64,000 bases of DNA from JAVBLK01 sp031553565 (lineage in GTDB: Bacteria > Bacillota > Clostridia > Christensenellales > DUVY01), in contig JAVBLK010000023.1 in the NCBI GenBank assembly GCA_031553565.1, positions 1 to 64,000 on the forward strand, in the 5' to 3' direction. A program made the position numbers and the translations under genes. The notes beneath the pieces are model-generated. The model had not been told where the DNA came from. It searched no databases and saw only the letters and a program-made list of their open reading frames with translations. Of this stretch, positions 1 to 8,689 are shown in pieces. Position 1 is the stretch's first letter. Each line of letters begins with the position of its first letter.

Positions 1-2
1 CA

Positions 3-119
3 TACAACAAATACGGCGAAGCAAAATTAGAACATCAAGTTCCGGTAGAGCATAAATCATTTAATAAGCACTTGCATAAATATCGCGACCTGCCGTTCAG
101 TATATTGGATTTTTTGTAA
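3..119 (+). CDS. C-terminal tail of a protein that begins before the window
   Basis: An open frame enters from the left edge and stops with TAA at 117-119, giving the last 38 residues of a protein. The tail is basic and aromatic (it ends DLPFSILDFL) and is not recognised. It runs in the same direction as the LytTR gene but is followed by a clear promoter at 158-186, so it is probably a separate transcription unit. It could also be a chance open frame; codon choice looks normal. Confidence 0.4.
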   Translation, partial: YNKYGEAKLEHQVPVEHKSFNKHLHKYRDLPFSILDFL

Positions 120-157
120 CAACACCAAATTGGCCACACCTGTTTCGCAAGCGCATC

Positions 158-186
158 TTGACAAAAGCATAATATTGGTGTTATAT
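158..186 (+). promoter_or_regulatory. Sigma-A type promoter of the LytTR/GHKL operon
   Basis: TTGACA at 158-163, a 17-nt spacer, and TTATAT at 181-186. The start codon at 195 lies 8 nt after the -10 box, so transcription should begin at or within 2 nt of the ATG; no Shine-Dalgarno is present. Confidence 0.65.
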
Positions 187-194
187 TTTTTGGC

Positions 195-905
195 ATGGTC
201 AATATAGCCGTCGTTGAAGATAATCCGAATGATGCCGAGTTGTTGTCCGGCTATGCCCGCCGCGCGATCAAGGCGGCGGAAGAGAGCTGCGAAATATTAG
301 TGTTTAACAGCGCCGAATCATTCCTTACGGTATATCGCGGCAATTTTGACATCGTTTTTATGGATATCGAACTGCCTGATATGAGCGGTATGGAAGCGGC
401 TAAACAATTAAGGAAGTTTGACGCCGGCGTTGTGCTGATTTTTGTAACGAACATGGCGCAGTTTGCAGTAAACGGGTACGCGGTCGACGCAATGGATTTT
501 ATGGTAAAGCCCGTTTCGCAGGAAAACGTATACATAAAAATAGCGCGCGCAATAAAAAAACTGTACAGCCAAAAGAAAAACAGGCTTTTGCTGCATGGTA
601 AGACCGCCACTACGGTTGTGTCGATACCGGAGATACGTTATATAGAGGTTCTTAACCATAAACTGATATTCAATATGGTTAACAGCGGAGAGGTGACGGC
701 TTTTGGGTCTCTGAATAAAATAGAGGAAAGCCTTAGGCCATTCGCTTTCTCACGATGCAATAAATGCTATCTGGTCAATTTGGATTACGTGACGAAAGTA
801 GAGGATTTCACCGTTTGGCTCGGAAAATATCCGTTGGCGGTCAGCCGTTCGCGCAAGAAGGCGTTTCTTGAGGATATAGCGGACTTTTTAGGAGGGAGTA
901 TTTGA
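195..905 (+). CDS. LytTR-family response regulator
   Basis: A DNA-binding response regulator of the AgrA/LytR type, 236 residues, as usual for the family. The N-terminal receiver domain (about 1-120) shows the acidic pair E8/D9, the phospho-acceptor D57 in FMDIELP, and the conserved Lys in MVKPVS near residue 99. The C-terminal half (about 130-236) is a LytTR DNA-binding domain. It is followed one nucleotide after its stop by the GHKL kinase at 907, its obvious partner. The ATG has no Shine-Dalgarno and sits 8 nt after a -10 box, suggesting a leaderless mRNA. Targets are not known; the downstream glycoside hydrolase locus is a possible target by position only. No AgrB/AgrD-like peptide genes are visible. 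Confidence 0.9.
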   Translation: MVNIAVVEDNPNDAELLSGYARRAIKAAEESCEILVFNSAESFLTVYRGNFDIVFMDIELPDMSGMEAAKQLRKFDAGVVLIFVTNMAQFAVNGYAVDAMDFMVKPVSQENVYIKIARAIKKLYSQKKNRLLLHGKTATTVVSIPEIRYIEVLNHKLIFNMVNSGEVTAFGSLNKIEESLRPFAFSRCNKCYLVNLDYVTKVEDFTVWLGKYPLAVSRSRKKAFLEDIADFLGGSI

Positions 906-906
906 C

Positions 907-2274
907 ATGTATGAAGTCAGCTCCCTTTTTTGGTACAGGCTGATATTCTTGACTGAGCTCATATTAGCGGAAACGATTATAGTATACCGCCTGAAACGGC
1001 GTCCGAAATTTGTATTACGCGTCGTGGCGGGGCTTTTGGCCGGCTATGCGCTGTCATTCGCGGTGCCGGTCATCAAGGACACGTTATTGAATCCTGTTAT
1101 GTTTTTGCTGCTCTTCGCAATAACAGTCGCCGTGCAGAAAATAATGTTTGACGAGCGCTGGATCAAAATTGTTTTCTGCTCTGTAGCTGCGTATACGCTC
1201 CAGCATATAGCATACGAAACATTTTATTTTTCTACGGTGCTGATGGGGTTTTCCAATGTAGAGAACGTGCACGGCAGCGGCGCCTTAGACGTCTGGCTGA
1301 TATCCGGCAGTACAGGTACGTCCTTTGTAAGTGCCAACCCGTTCACAATATTGATTTACCTTTTCGCATACGGCCTGCCTTATTTTTTTGGTTATCTTTT
1401 TATTAACCGGAGGCTTAGGGGCAGGCAGGATTTCGGCGTGGACAACACGAAGATGTTCGTGCTGGCGACGATCATTTTATTTTTTGATATAGTCATCAGC
1501 TCTGCAATTTCTTTTTACAGCCAGCAAGACTTCAATAGGGTTTATATAGGGTTTCTCAGAATGTTCAATATTTTTTGCTGCATATTTGCGCTTTACTTGC
1601 AGTTCGCCGTTGATGAAAAAAGCAAACTGAAAAGCGACCTGTACATAGTTCAACATCTTTGGGAGGAGCGGGAACAGCAGTATAACCTGATCAAGTCGAA
1701 TATCGAACTGATAGACCAAAAATGCCACGATTTAAAGCATCAGATTCGTCGTATAGGCGACAAGGGGCAATTGGACGGCGAAGTGGTTAAAGAAATTGAG
1801 GACGTTATTTCGATTTATGACTCTACTGTCAAGACCGGGAACGAAGCGCTGGATATAATCCTGACTGAAAAAAGTCTGTATTGCAGCCGGCACGGAATAA
1901 AGCTCTGCTGTATAATCGACGGTAAAAGCCTTTCGTTCATGAAGCCCGCCGACCTGTACGCACTTTTCGGGAATGTAATAGACAATGCGATAGAGGCCGT
2001 TGAAAGTTTGGATTACGGTAAAAGGGCCATAAGTCTTTCTGTTAAGCGGGTCAACTGTTTCTTGACGGTAAATATACATAATCTGTATGAAAACAAGCTG
2101 TCGTTCGAACACAATTTGCCTGTTACTACAAAGGCTGATAAGAGTATTCATGGTTACGGGATGAAAAGCGTGCGGATGACTTGCCGTAAGTATGGGGGAG
2201 AAATGAAAATCAAGGCCGAAAACAATGTGTTTAATCTTAATATTGTGTTCCCGTTAAACCTCTTGCGTTCTTAA
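907..2274 (+). CDS. GHKL sensor histidine kinase (AgrC-like)
   Basis: Membrane sensor kinase, 455 residues, partner of the LytTR regulator just upstream (one-nt gap). About six or seven hydrophobic segments occupy residues 1-225. A coiled dimerisation region follows, with the likely phospho-acceptor H274 in CHDLKHQ. The C-terminal GHKL ATPase domain has an intact N box (NVIDNAIEAVE) and G box (HGYGMKSV). This is the usual design of peptide-sensing Agr/Com-type kinases, but the ligand cannot be read from the sequence. The unit ends at a strong terminator at 2330-2364. Confidence 0.88.
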   Translation: MYEVSSLFWYRLIFLTELILAETIIVYRLKRRPKFVLRVVAGLLAGYALSFAVPVIKDTLLNPVMFLLLFAITVAVQKIMFDERWIKIVFCSVAAYTLQHIAYETFYFSTVLMGFSNVENVHGSGALDVWLISGSTGTSFVSANPFTILIYLFAYGLPYFFGYLFINRRLRGRQDFGVDNTKMFVLATIILFFDIVISSAISFYSQQDFNRVYIGFLRMFNIFCCIFALYLQFAVDEKSKLKSDLYIVQHLWEEREQQYNLIKSNIELIDQKCHDLKHQIRRIGDKGQLDGEVVKEIEDVISIYDSTVKTGNEALDIILTEKSLYCSRHGIKLCCIIDGKSLSFMKPADLYALFGNVIDNAIEAVESLDYGKRAISLSVKRVNCFLTVNIHNLYENKLSFEHNLPVTTKADKSIHGYGMKSVRMTCRKYGGEMKIKAENNVFNLNIVFPLNLLRS

Positions 2275-2329
2275 AACGACCTCTTACGAATTTTATATTG
2301 TAAATATAAGTACAAGCAATTATAATTGC

Positions 2330-2364
2330 GGCCACAGCAGAGAATGCTGTGGTCACTTTTTTTT
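2330..2364 (+). terminator. Rho-independent terminator of the LytTR/GHKL operon
   Basis: A 10-bp stem (GGCCACAGCA with TGCTGTGGTC, one G-T pair) and a 5-nt loop, followed by AC and a run of eight T. Confidence 0.85.
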
Positions 2365-2438
2365 ATAGCCTAGGGAAAAAAACAATGGATCTTTTTCGGC
2401 TGCAAAAGTGTCATGAGTTATATTAAAGGAGGTTTTAA

Positions 2439-2495
2439 ATGAAGGGAAACGCGCGGACGCATTATTTTACTTTGCAGCAAATCAGAACAGAATAA
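2439..2495 (+). CDS. Possible 18-residue leader peptide
   Basis: A short frame (MKGNARTHYF..., 18 residues) begins 6 nt after a perfect Shine-Dalgarno AAAGGAGG at 2425-2432. Its TAA (2493-2495) overlaps the AAGGAG ribosome site of the next gene at 2507. Such spacing fits translational coupling or a regulatory leader peptide. The peptide has no obvious amino-acid run, and no attenuator hairpin is evident. It may be a vestige of an older start region. Confidence 0.4.
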   Translation: MKGNARTHYFTLQQIRTE

Positions 2496-2506
2496 GGAGA
2501 AAAGGA

Positions 2507-4759
2507 ATGAAAAAGATGACAAAAAGGAGCTGTCTAAGCAGGTCTTTACGATTTGCGGTTACGCTTGCGTTGTTGATTGCGCTGGCTATGCTCGCAGCCT
2601 GCGGACCTCACGAAGAAAATCCCGACGTCGGGAAAAGGACGCCGAAAACAACTGAAGGTGACGTCTGTATAGGCATTGAAATAACCAAGATGCCGACAAA
2701 GACCGAATATATTTACGGCGAAAAATTCAATCCCTCCGGGCTTCTTTTTAATGCTATATATCAAAACGGCTATGACGGGGATAAAGGGTTCAACGCAAGC
2801 GATCTGGACGGCTGGTCGCCGAAAACGCCGCTTACGGATGCGGTTACCGAAGTGATCCTGGTGTTTGAAGGCTTTGAAAAGGCTATTCCGATATCCGTGG
2901 TCGCAAAAGAATTAAAGGGTATTGAAATCACGCGGGAGCCGGATATTAAAGCTTATTCCGTGGGTGACCCGCTTGACCTTACGGGACTTACCGTAAAAGC
3001 CGAGTATGAAGAAGGGACAGTCAATAATGAGACGGGTTATATAATATCCGACAAAGACGGCAGACAATACGCGCAAGATACTGTGCTTGACAAGGCGGTA
3101 AAGGATCTAGACCTGACAGTAACCCTTACTGTCGGCAAAATCACCAAAACAGATGTATTTACGGTGCATGTCGATACCCTCATCAAGGTGCAAGCCGAGG
3201 ATTTGGTAGCGGCAGGCGGCAACAGGCCAACAGATAAGAGTTATACAGTTGTTACAGGCAGAAGCATCAAAGACGTGTTCAAGACAGACTGCACGTTCAC
3301 CGGCACAGGCTATTTGGGGAATATTACTAAAGGCGTCCAGATCGATTTCTTTATTTATTCCGCCGAGGCAATGAAAAACGTTGAGCTCGTGCTTATAGCG
3401 TCTTCAACCCGTTTGGATAATGTAAATGCGAAGATGATGGATTGCCGCTTCAACAAACTTTACCGGGTATTTACCGGAGAGGACGGGGAAAGGGAAGAGG
3501 TGTTCATCGGTGATGACGTGATCATCAAGGGCAAGCCTTTCCCGCCGGCGGGCAGCGGCGGCAACAAGTGGACAAACTGGGCAGACGTATCGTTCGGCAA
3601 TATCGAGCTCAAGCGCGGTTTCAACAAGGTCTCCGTCCAGTCCATAGGCAGCGAGAAGGACGCCGATTTATCATCTGACCGGACGCCTAACATTGACCGC
3701 CTTGATGTCCGCCTCAGCGAAAATCCTGACGCGCCTGTCCGGGGCGATGTCTGCACTGACATTGTGATCAATGCCCAGCCGGCAAAACTTGTTTATGAAG
3801 CGGGCGAGAGCTTTTCTGCAGACGGGATCATATTTGACGCGGTATATCAGAACGGCTATGCCGGCGATAAAAACCTGAAAGCCGATCGTCTTACATGGGA
3901 GCCCGAAGGCGCGCTCAGTTCGGCGGATACTTCGGTCACGCTCATATATAAGGGCTTTAGAAAATCGATATCTATTACTGTTAACCAGAAAATACTGGCA
4001 TCTGTCGAAATCACAAGCATGCCGGTCACAACGGTCTATACAAGAGGCGCAGTATTCAGTACTGCCGGCCTGGTGGTCAAAGCTGTTTATAACGAAGGCG
4101 ACAATCCGGATGTGAAGAACTATATCATTACGGATGCCGACGACAATGTGTACACAAACGGCACAGTGCTCAATACCGCCGGCGAGATCACGCTGACCGT
4201 CAGCCTTACGATAGACGGCGTAACAAAATCGGATACCTTTAAGATTACTGTTCTGGAGGATATAACCGTACAGGCCGAGGCAGTGCTTGCCGAAGGGGAG
4301 GAAACGCCGGCAGACAGAAGCTATACCGTGATTTCGGGCCCGAAGGTCACAAAGATCGAGACAGGAAACGGCGCGAAGTGCGTTTCCGAACTGGGTATCG
4401 GGAATGTGCTTGACTTCTATATTTACAGCAAGACCGCGGCGGCCGGGGTCGACCTTATCCTTACTGCCGCCGCGCTGGACAGAGGCGCCAACATGACGCA
4501 CGATGTTAAATTCAACAGCTTGTTTAGCATTGCCGTGGACGACGAAGTCAAGGTGATAGGCGAAGACGTAGTGATCGCCGGCAGGTCGGTAGGGGCAGGC
4601 GAACGCATCTGGTTCCTTTGGACAGATAATTTTATTACCAAGGTGGATCTAAACGCCGGATATACGAAAATTTCGCTGACATGTACTGCAAAAATCAGAG
4701 ACAGGGGCGACGGCTCACTTCGTTCGGCAAATATCGATAAGATCCAAATCAAGTTTTGA
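2507..4759 (+). CDS. Lipoprotein with duplicated Ig-like and CBM-like modules
   Basis: A 750-residue exported lipoprotein. The signal peptide ends in the lipobox LAACG, with C32 as the lipid-bearing residue. The mature part is an internal duplication: residues about 50-390 and 415-750 each hold two bacterial Ig-like modules (marked by EITxxP, YxxGE, AxYxxG patterns) followed by a module starting VQAED/VQAEA, which resembles the opening of CBM6/CBM35 carbohydrate-binding domains. It probably holds polysaccharide at the cell surface. The next gene, a membrane-anchored GH3 enzyme, starts 12 nt after its stop, so the two likely act together. The start has a good Shine-Dalgarno (AAGGAG at 2493-2498). 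The CBM assignment is tentative; no ligand is implied. Confidence 0.8.
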   Translation: MKKMTKRSCLSRSLRFAVTLALLIALAMLAACGPHEENPDVGKRTPKTTEGDVCIGIEITKMPTKTEYIYGEKFNPSGLLFNAIYQNGYDGDKGFNASDLDGWSPKTPLTDAVTEVILVFEGFEKAIPISVVAKELKGIEITREPDIKAYSVGDPLDLTGLTVKAEYEEGTVNNETGYIISDKDGRQYAQDTVLDKAVKDLDLTVTLTVGKITKTDVFTVHVDTLIKVQAEDLVAAGGNRPTDKSYTVVTGRSIKDVFKTDCTFTGTGYLGNITKGVQIDFFIYSAEAMKNVELVLIASSTRLDNVNAKMMDCRFNKLYRVFTGEDGEREEVFIGDDVIIKGKPFPPAGSGGNKWTNWADVSFGNIELKRGFNKVSVQSIGSEKDADLSSDRTPNIDRLDVRLSENPDAPVRGDVCTDIVINAQPAKLVYEAGESFSADGIIFDAVYQNGYAGDKNLKADRLTWEPEGALSSADTSVTLIYKGFRKSISITVNQKILASVEITSMPVTTVYTRGAVFSTAGLVVKAVYNEGDNPDVKNYIITDADDNVYTNGTVLNTAGEITLTVSLTIDGVTKSDTFKITVLEDITVQAEAVLAEGEETPADRSYTVISGPKVTKIETGNGAKCVSELGIGNVLDFYIYSKTAAAGVDLILTAAALDRGANMTHDVKFNSLFSIAVDDEVKVIGEDVVIAGRSVGAGERIWFLWTDNFITKVDLNAGYTKISLTCTAKIRDRGDGSLRSANIDKIQIKF

Positions 4760-4770
4760 CAGGAGAGAAA

Positions 4771-7700
4771 ATGGAAAATAACATAAGAAAAAAGCTTAAG
4801 ACAGGGCAGATCGTTTTCATCGTGCTTGCGGTGTTGGTCGCCGCGGTCATGGTTACGATCGATTGTCTGTCGGTCACCTATAGATCGATAATATCAAGCT
4901 TTCTCGGCTGTGCCGAGCAGCTTGAGGGCGACACGGGCAAGGTGGAGGAGGCGGCAAAGAACGGCGACGAGGTAGTCCGCAGTATTGCAAATGAAGGCGT
5001 AGTGCTGATGAAAAACGACGGTATTTTGCCGCTGTCAGAGGATAAAAAAAATATAAACATATTCGGATGGGGCGCGACGGATGCGGGATTCCTTCTGGTA
5101 GGCAACGGTTCGGGGCGTTCGTATGTCCATCCTGATAATCGTGTGACATTGCTTAAGGCGTTCGATGAAAGCGGCTTTTCGGTGAACAAAGAAGTCATCG
5201 GCATTTACGAAAACTGGCGGAAAGACCAGGATAAGGATTGGGGGGACACCGCCGATTGGGGGAACAGATATAATACCAAGCTGAAGGAACCTGTAACGTC
5301 TGCCGCTTTCCCTGAAGCGGTCGTGACCCGCGCAAAGGAGTTTTCCGATACCGCAATGATAGTGCTTTCGCGTTACAGCGGAGAATACGTCGGACGCATA
5401 TCTTCTTCGCAGAAAAAATACAACCTGCCCGAAGATACTACGCGGTCTTTCAATGAGATTTCGGCCGAGGAAGAGACATTGGTCAAAATGTGTACCTCAA
5501 ACTTTGCTAACGTTATTGTTGTGTTCAATACAGGCTCAATAATGGATATGACGTTTGTGGACGACAGCAGTTTCGGCCATATAGGCGCTGCGCTAAACGT
5601 CGGGTACATGGGCCAGTCGGGAGCGACGGCTATCCCTAAGATCCTCAAGGGCGAGGTGAACCCTTCCGGCAAGCTTGCCGATACAGTGTTGTATAACCCT
5701 AAAGTAAACGAGATAACCCGGGTAAACGGCGAATCCAGCGATATTGTTTACATAGAGGATATTTACCTCGGCTACAAGTTTTACGAAACAGCCGGCGCAG
5801 AGGGATATTTTGACGGCAGGACGCTTTTCGGGAAGAGCGGTTACGACGCGGTAGTGCAATATCCTTTCGGGCACGGGCTGTCGTACACGACTTTTGCCTG
5901 GAATATTGAATCGGTCAGCCTGGCAAACGGCTCGACCCTGGCGAAAGATAGCGAGATAGAGCTCAAAGTCAAGGTTACGAACACAGGCACAAGGGCAGGC
6001 AAAGACGTGGTGCAGCTCTACAGCACGCCGCCGTATTATAAGGACGGCATCGAAAAGGCGAGCGTCAATTTGATCGATTTTGAAAAGACTAAGGAGCTGC
6101 TGCCAAACGAATCCGATACCGTAATGTTTAAGTTCACTCCGTTTGAGCTTGCGTCATACGATTGCTATGACAAGAACAACAACGAATCGACGGGCTGGGA
6201 ACTCGATATCGGGAAATACGATATCAAGCTTATGACGGATGCGCACAACCTAAAGGCGATGGCGCAAAATACGATCACATATAATGTCGAGGATTTTGTT
6301 TTATCGTACCGCAAGGATCCCGTCACAAACGGCCGGATCAAAAACCGTTTCACGGGGGAATTTGCGTACGGAGACTGCGCGCTGGACGGCTCCGGTCTGG
6401 GGCTTGCGAACAAATGGGTATATATGTCCCGCAGCAACTTTGCGGAGACGGTCCCGACTCAGCGCAGCGGCGGCGTCACACAGAAGATAATTGCCCCCTT
6501 CGAGAATTATCAATATGAATACTATGACTATACCGCTAAACCGGTAACCGGCGTCGAACACAACCTGCGGCTCGTAACGAAAAAAGATGGCGGGTTCGCC
6601 TCAGAAAGCGAGCTCTCCGGTACAAGTTCGCAGTCTGTAGAGTTGAAATATAATGAAGATTTAGTATTTAAGCTCGGGAATGCGGAAAATTGGAACGATC
6701 CGGTTTGGGACGACTTCCTTGACCAATTGTCGGCAGAAGATCTTCGTACTCTTGTCGAGGACAGCGGATACGGCTCACGCGCCGTTACAAGCATCGGGAA
6801 AATCACTTGGTGGGACTATGACGGGCCGTCTGGCTTCAACCGCACAAACCTTTCGCCCAACGTAGCGGGCTCTAAAATGACCGCGTTGCCCGCTGAAAAC
6901 CTTGTAGGGCAAACCTGGAACAAGGATCTGGTGTTTGCGGCAGGGCAGATAATCGGCACGGACGGCCAGAACTTCGGGCTGTCAGGTATCTACGCGCCCT
7001 GTATCAACCTGCACCGTGAAGCGCTCAACGGCAGGAACTATGAATGTTACAGCGAGGACCCTGTGCTCAGCGGAAATCTTGCCGCCAGCTTTGTTCTCGG
7101 CGCCAAGTCAAACGGTATATATACCTACCTTAAGCATTTGGCGCTGTACGATTCGGGGCCCTATACGGACAAGCGCGTGTGGTGTACAGAACAGAATTTC
7201 CGTGAAAACTATCTCAAACCTTTTGAGATCGCTATTAAAAAAGGCGGCGCGACCGGCGTAATGGTTTCATTCAACAAGGTGGGAGCGGCCTGGGCGGGCG
7301 CCAACCAGGCAATGATTAACGGAGTCTTAAGGTCGGAATTCGGTTTCAAAGGTACTGTTGTTACAGATTACAGCAACGGCAGCGACAGATGGATGAATGT
7401 GCGCGCAGGCATACGCGCGGGGCTGAATACGCAGCTAAATCCGCAATACGGCAGTGCGGCCCAATACGGCAGGCTCGATCTAAACGATCCTGTGGATATG
7501 AATTTAGCGCGCGAGTCGGCAAAATCTATCGTATATACTTCTTGCAATGCATATTACTTTGCTAAGAATAATACTTTGAAAAATAAGTATTCGACGGAGA
7601 TCGAGGGGCCGCGCGTACTTAAAAAGAGCTTCGAGTGGTGGATACCTATCGTAATATCGCTTAATGCCGTAGCGCTCGGACTGCTGGTATGGCGCGGGTT

Positions 7701-7797
7701 AGTTGCATTCCTGCCGAAACGCCCAAAGCGCGCCGGCGATATCTCCGGTAAAACGGCGGCTGACACCGCAGATGTTAACGGATCTGACCGGGAATAG
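4771..7797 (+). CDS. Membrane-anchored GH3 glycoside hydrolase, permuted domain order
   Basis: A beta-glucosidase/beta-xylosidase-type family 3 hydrolase of 1008 residues. The ATG at 4771 is chosen because AGGAG lies at 4761-4765; an in-frame TTG at 4756 is less likely. Domain order is reversed from the classical one. After a membrane segment (about 12-34), the GH3 C-terminal (alpha/beta sandwich) domain comes first, containing YSGEY with E205 as a candidate acid/base. Then come a fibronectin III-like module (about 390-480) and the TIM-barrel domain (about 640-925), with KHLAL and the likely nucleophile D866 in VVTDYS. A second membrane segment lies at about 952-976, followed by a short basic tail. 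Two anchors place the catalytic body outside the cell. Substrate cannot be told; the permuted layout is known from some rumen and gut Firmicutes GH3 enzymes. Confidence 0.85.
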   Translation: MENNIRKKLKTGQIVFIVLAVLVAAVMVTIDCLSVTYRSIISSFLGCAEQLEGDTGKVEEAAKNGDEVVRSIANEGVVLMKNDGILPLSEDKKNINIFGWGATDAGFLLVGNGSGRSYVHPDNRVTLLKAFDESGFSVNKEVIGIYENWRKDQDKDWGDTADWGNRYNTKLKEPVTSAAFPEAVVTRAKEFSDTAMIVLSRYSGEYVGRISSSQKKYNLPEDTTRSFNEISAEEETLVKMCTSNFANVIVVFNTGSIMDMTFVDDSSFGHIGAALNVGYMGQSGATAIPKILKGEVNPSGKLADTVLYNPKVNEITRVNGESSDIVYIEDIYLGYKFYETAGAEGYFDGRTLFGKSGYDAVVQYPFGHGLSYTTFAWNIESVSLANGSTLAKDSEIELKVKVTNTGTRAGKDVVQLYSTPPYYKDGIEKASVNLIDFEKTKELLPNESDTVMFKFTPFELASYDCYDKNNNESTGWELDIGKYDIKLMTDAHNLKAMAQNTITYNVEDFVLSYRKDPVTNGRIKNRFTGEFAYGDCALDGSGLGLANKWVYMSRSNFAETVPTQRSGGVTQKIIAPFENYQYEYYDYTAKPVTGVEHNLRLVTKKDGGFASESELSGTSSQSVELKYNEDLVFKLGNAENWNDPVWDDFLDQLSAEDLRTLVEDSGYGSRAVTSIGKITWWDYDGPSGFNRTNLSPNVAGSKMTALPAENLVGQTWNKDLVFAAGQIIGTDGQNFGLSGIYAPCINLHREALNGRNYECYSEDPVLSGNLAASFVLGAKSNGIYTYLKHLALYDSGPYTDKRVWCTEQNFRENYLKPFEIAIKKGGATGVMVSFNKVGAAWAGANQAMINGVLRSEFGFKGTVVTDYSNGSDRWMNVRAGIRAGLNTQLNPQYGSAAQYGRLDLNDPVDMNLARESAKSIVYTSCNAYYFAKNNTLKNKYSTEIEGPRVLKKSFEWWIPIVISLNAVALGLLVWRGLVAFLPKRPKRAGDISGKTAADTADVNGSDRE

Positions 7798-7857
7798 GAA
7801 AGTAATAATATTAAGCGCCTGAAATATCACGGTGTGCCCGTAAAAAATTCAGACTGC

Positions 7858-7903
7858 ATACAGCATACCCCTTATCGGTTTTCCGGTAAGGGGTATGCTG
7901 TAT
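7858..7903. repeat. Long near-perfect hairpin after the GH3 gene
   Basis: Arms of 17 bp (ATACAGCATACCCCTTA at 7858-7874 and its complement at 7887-7903) extend inward by a T-G pair and three further pairs to a TTTT loop. There is no T-run on either side, so this is not a standard terminator, though it may stop or stabilise the GH3 transcript. It ends inside a TATAAT (7901-7906). Confidence 0.6.
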
Positions 7904-7974
7904 AATGGTATAATGATAAGGATCAAGGAAATGCTGAAAAAATATCAGGGCGGATTTGAGATGGATTCAATACT

Positions 7975-8013
7975 TACTAAGTAGCATTTTAAATTACCAA
8001 AAACGGCGAAAGG
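7975..8013. repeat. End fragment of an ATACTAA-type repeat (family D)
   Basis: The segment beginning TACTAAGTAGC and running to GGCGAAAGG matches, with a few changes, the complement of the right end of the complete family D element at 28204-28367. Only one end is present. The rest of 7904-8036 holds a 23-codon open frame from 7913 that ends in this fragment and is probably a gene remnant. Confidence 0.55.
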
Positions 8014-8036
8014 AACTTTGACCTCGATACCTACTT

Positions 8037-8082
8037 AAAAGAAAAAGCCGAACTTGATTACCCTCGCGGGTTCAAATTCGGC
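8037..8082 (-). terminator. Terminator of the tRNA-Ser gene
   Basis: Read on the minus strand, GCCGAA ... TTCGGC close an interrupted stem (inner pairs TTGA/TCAA and CCC/GGG around a GCGA loop). It is followed by TTTTTC and TTTT, directly after the CCA end of the tRNA. Confidence 0.75.
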
Positions 8083-8087
8083 GCACT

Positions 8088-8178
8088 TGGCGGAGAAGAT
8101 GGGATTTGAACCCATGCACCGGTTACCCGATCTACTCCCTTAGCAGGGGAGCCCCTTGGACCTCTTGGGTACTTCTCC
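8088..8178 (-). tRNA. tRNA-Ser (anticodon GCU)
   Basis: On the minus strand the acceptor stem GGAGAAG pairs with CTTCTCC. The anticodon loop CTGCTAA gives GCU, which reads AGC/AGU serine codons. A long variable arm, as expected for tRNA-Ser, and the T-loop GGTTCAAATCC are present. The discriminator base G is followed by an encoded CCA (8088-8090 complement). Length is 91 nt including CCA. Confidence 0.95.
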
Positions 8179-8299
8179 AAAAAATTGAGCAAGAATGTTT
8201 CAATATATTATCATTTCGGAATAAACAAGTCAAGGAATTGCCTTGGGTAGAAGTGTCAAATTTGTGGAGATATCTTTTGGCGTCTTTTTGGCTTTGAAC

Positions 8300-8578
8300 A
8301 GTCAATGGCATATAAAGGAATCGCTGAAAAATTCGATATAATTTATAGCCGCGTCTTTTTAGCCTGAAAATGCCTTCTTAATTTAGCAAATAGTTCTACT
8401 ATTTGCGTCATAAACAAGTCATTTCCTGGCTAAAAAATACTTGCTCTGAATTGATCTCATTTATTCATCGCATCCTTAATGCCTAAAATTTTAACTTATA
8501 GCTCTGCTATGAGCAAAAATTTTTGACAGTCTGCCCTCAAAAATCCATCCAAAAGCTTATTCTCCACAAAAATGCCCA
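8300..8578. repeat. Family B repeat, interrupted by a family A element
   Basis: The two outer pieces (8300-8316 and 8480-8578) together match, in the opposite orientation, the uninterrupted copy at 19811-19927. Shared tracts include GGCATATAAA, TTATAGCTCTGCTA and GGGCAGAC/T plus GTCAAAAATTTT. The 8313-8479 element sits exactly where the other copy is continuous, so it inserted later. No coding sense is visible. Confidence 0.75.
8313..8479. repeat. MITE-like element, family A, copy 1 (nested in family B)
   Basis: About 165 bp with inverted ends of the type TTAAGGAANCGNTGAATAA. Copies at 9241-9406 (opposite orientation) and 38558-38725 match along the whole length. Near the middle is the hairpin GCAAATAG-TTCTA-CTATTTGC (present here with small changes). 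No transposase is encoded; non-autonomous mobility is inferred from copy number and the nested insertion. Confidence 0.75.
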
Positions 8579-8689
8579 CTCCTCCTCAGGTTGTGTTTTT
8601 TTGTACAAATAGCGTTTTCTTTGAAAAATACAAAAATAACATAAAATAGAAACTTTTAGTAAATCGTTTTTATTTTAAACATTATGTGA

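Noticed and set aside
2366..2424. LytTR operator upstream of the lipoprotein/GH3 operon
   Set aside because: No pair of LytTR-type direct repeats could be made out, so regulation by the neighbouring two-component system is only positional.
4756..4770. TTG start for the GH3 gene overlapping the lipoprotein stop
   Set aside because: The ATG at 4771 has a well-placed AGGAG; the TTG has none.
8106..8297. 63-codon plus-strand frame
   Set aside because: It overlaps tRNA-Ser on the opposite strand and the spacer; no ribosome site.
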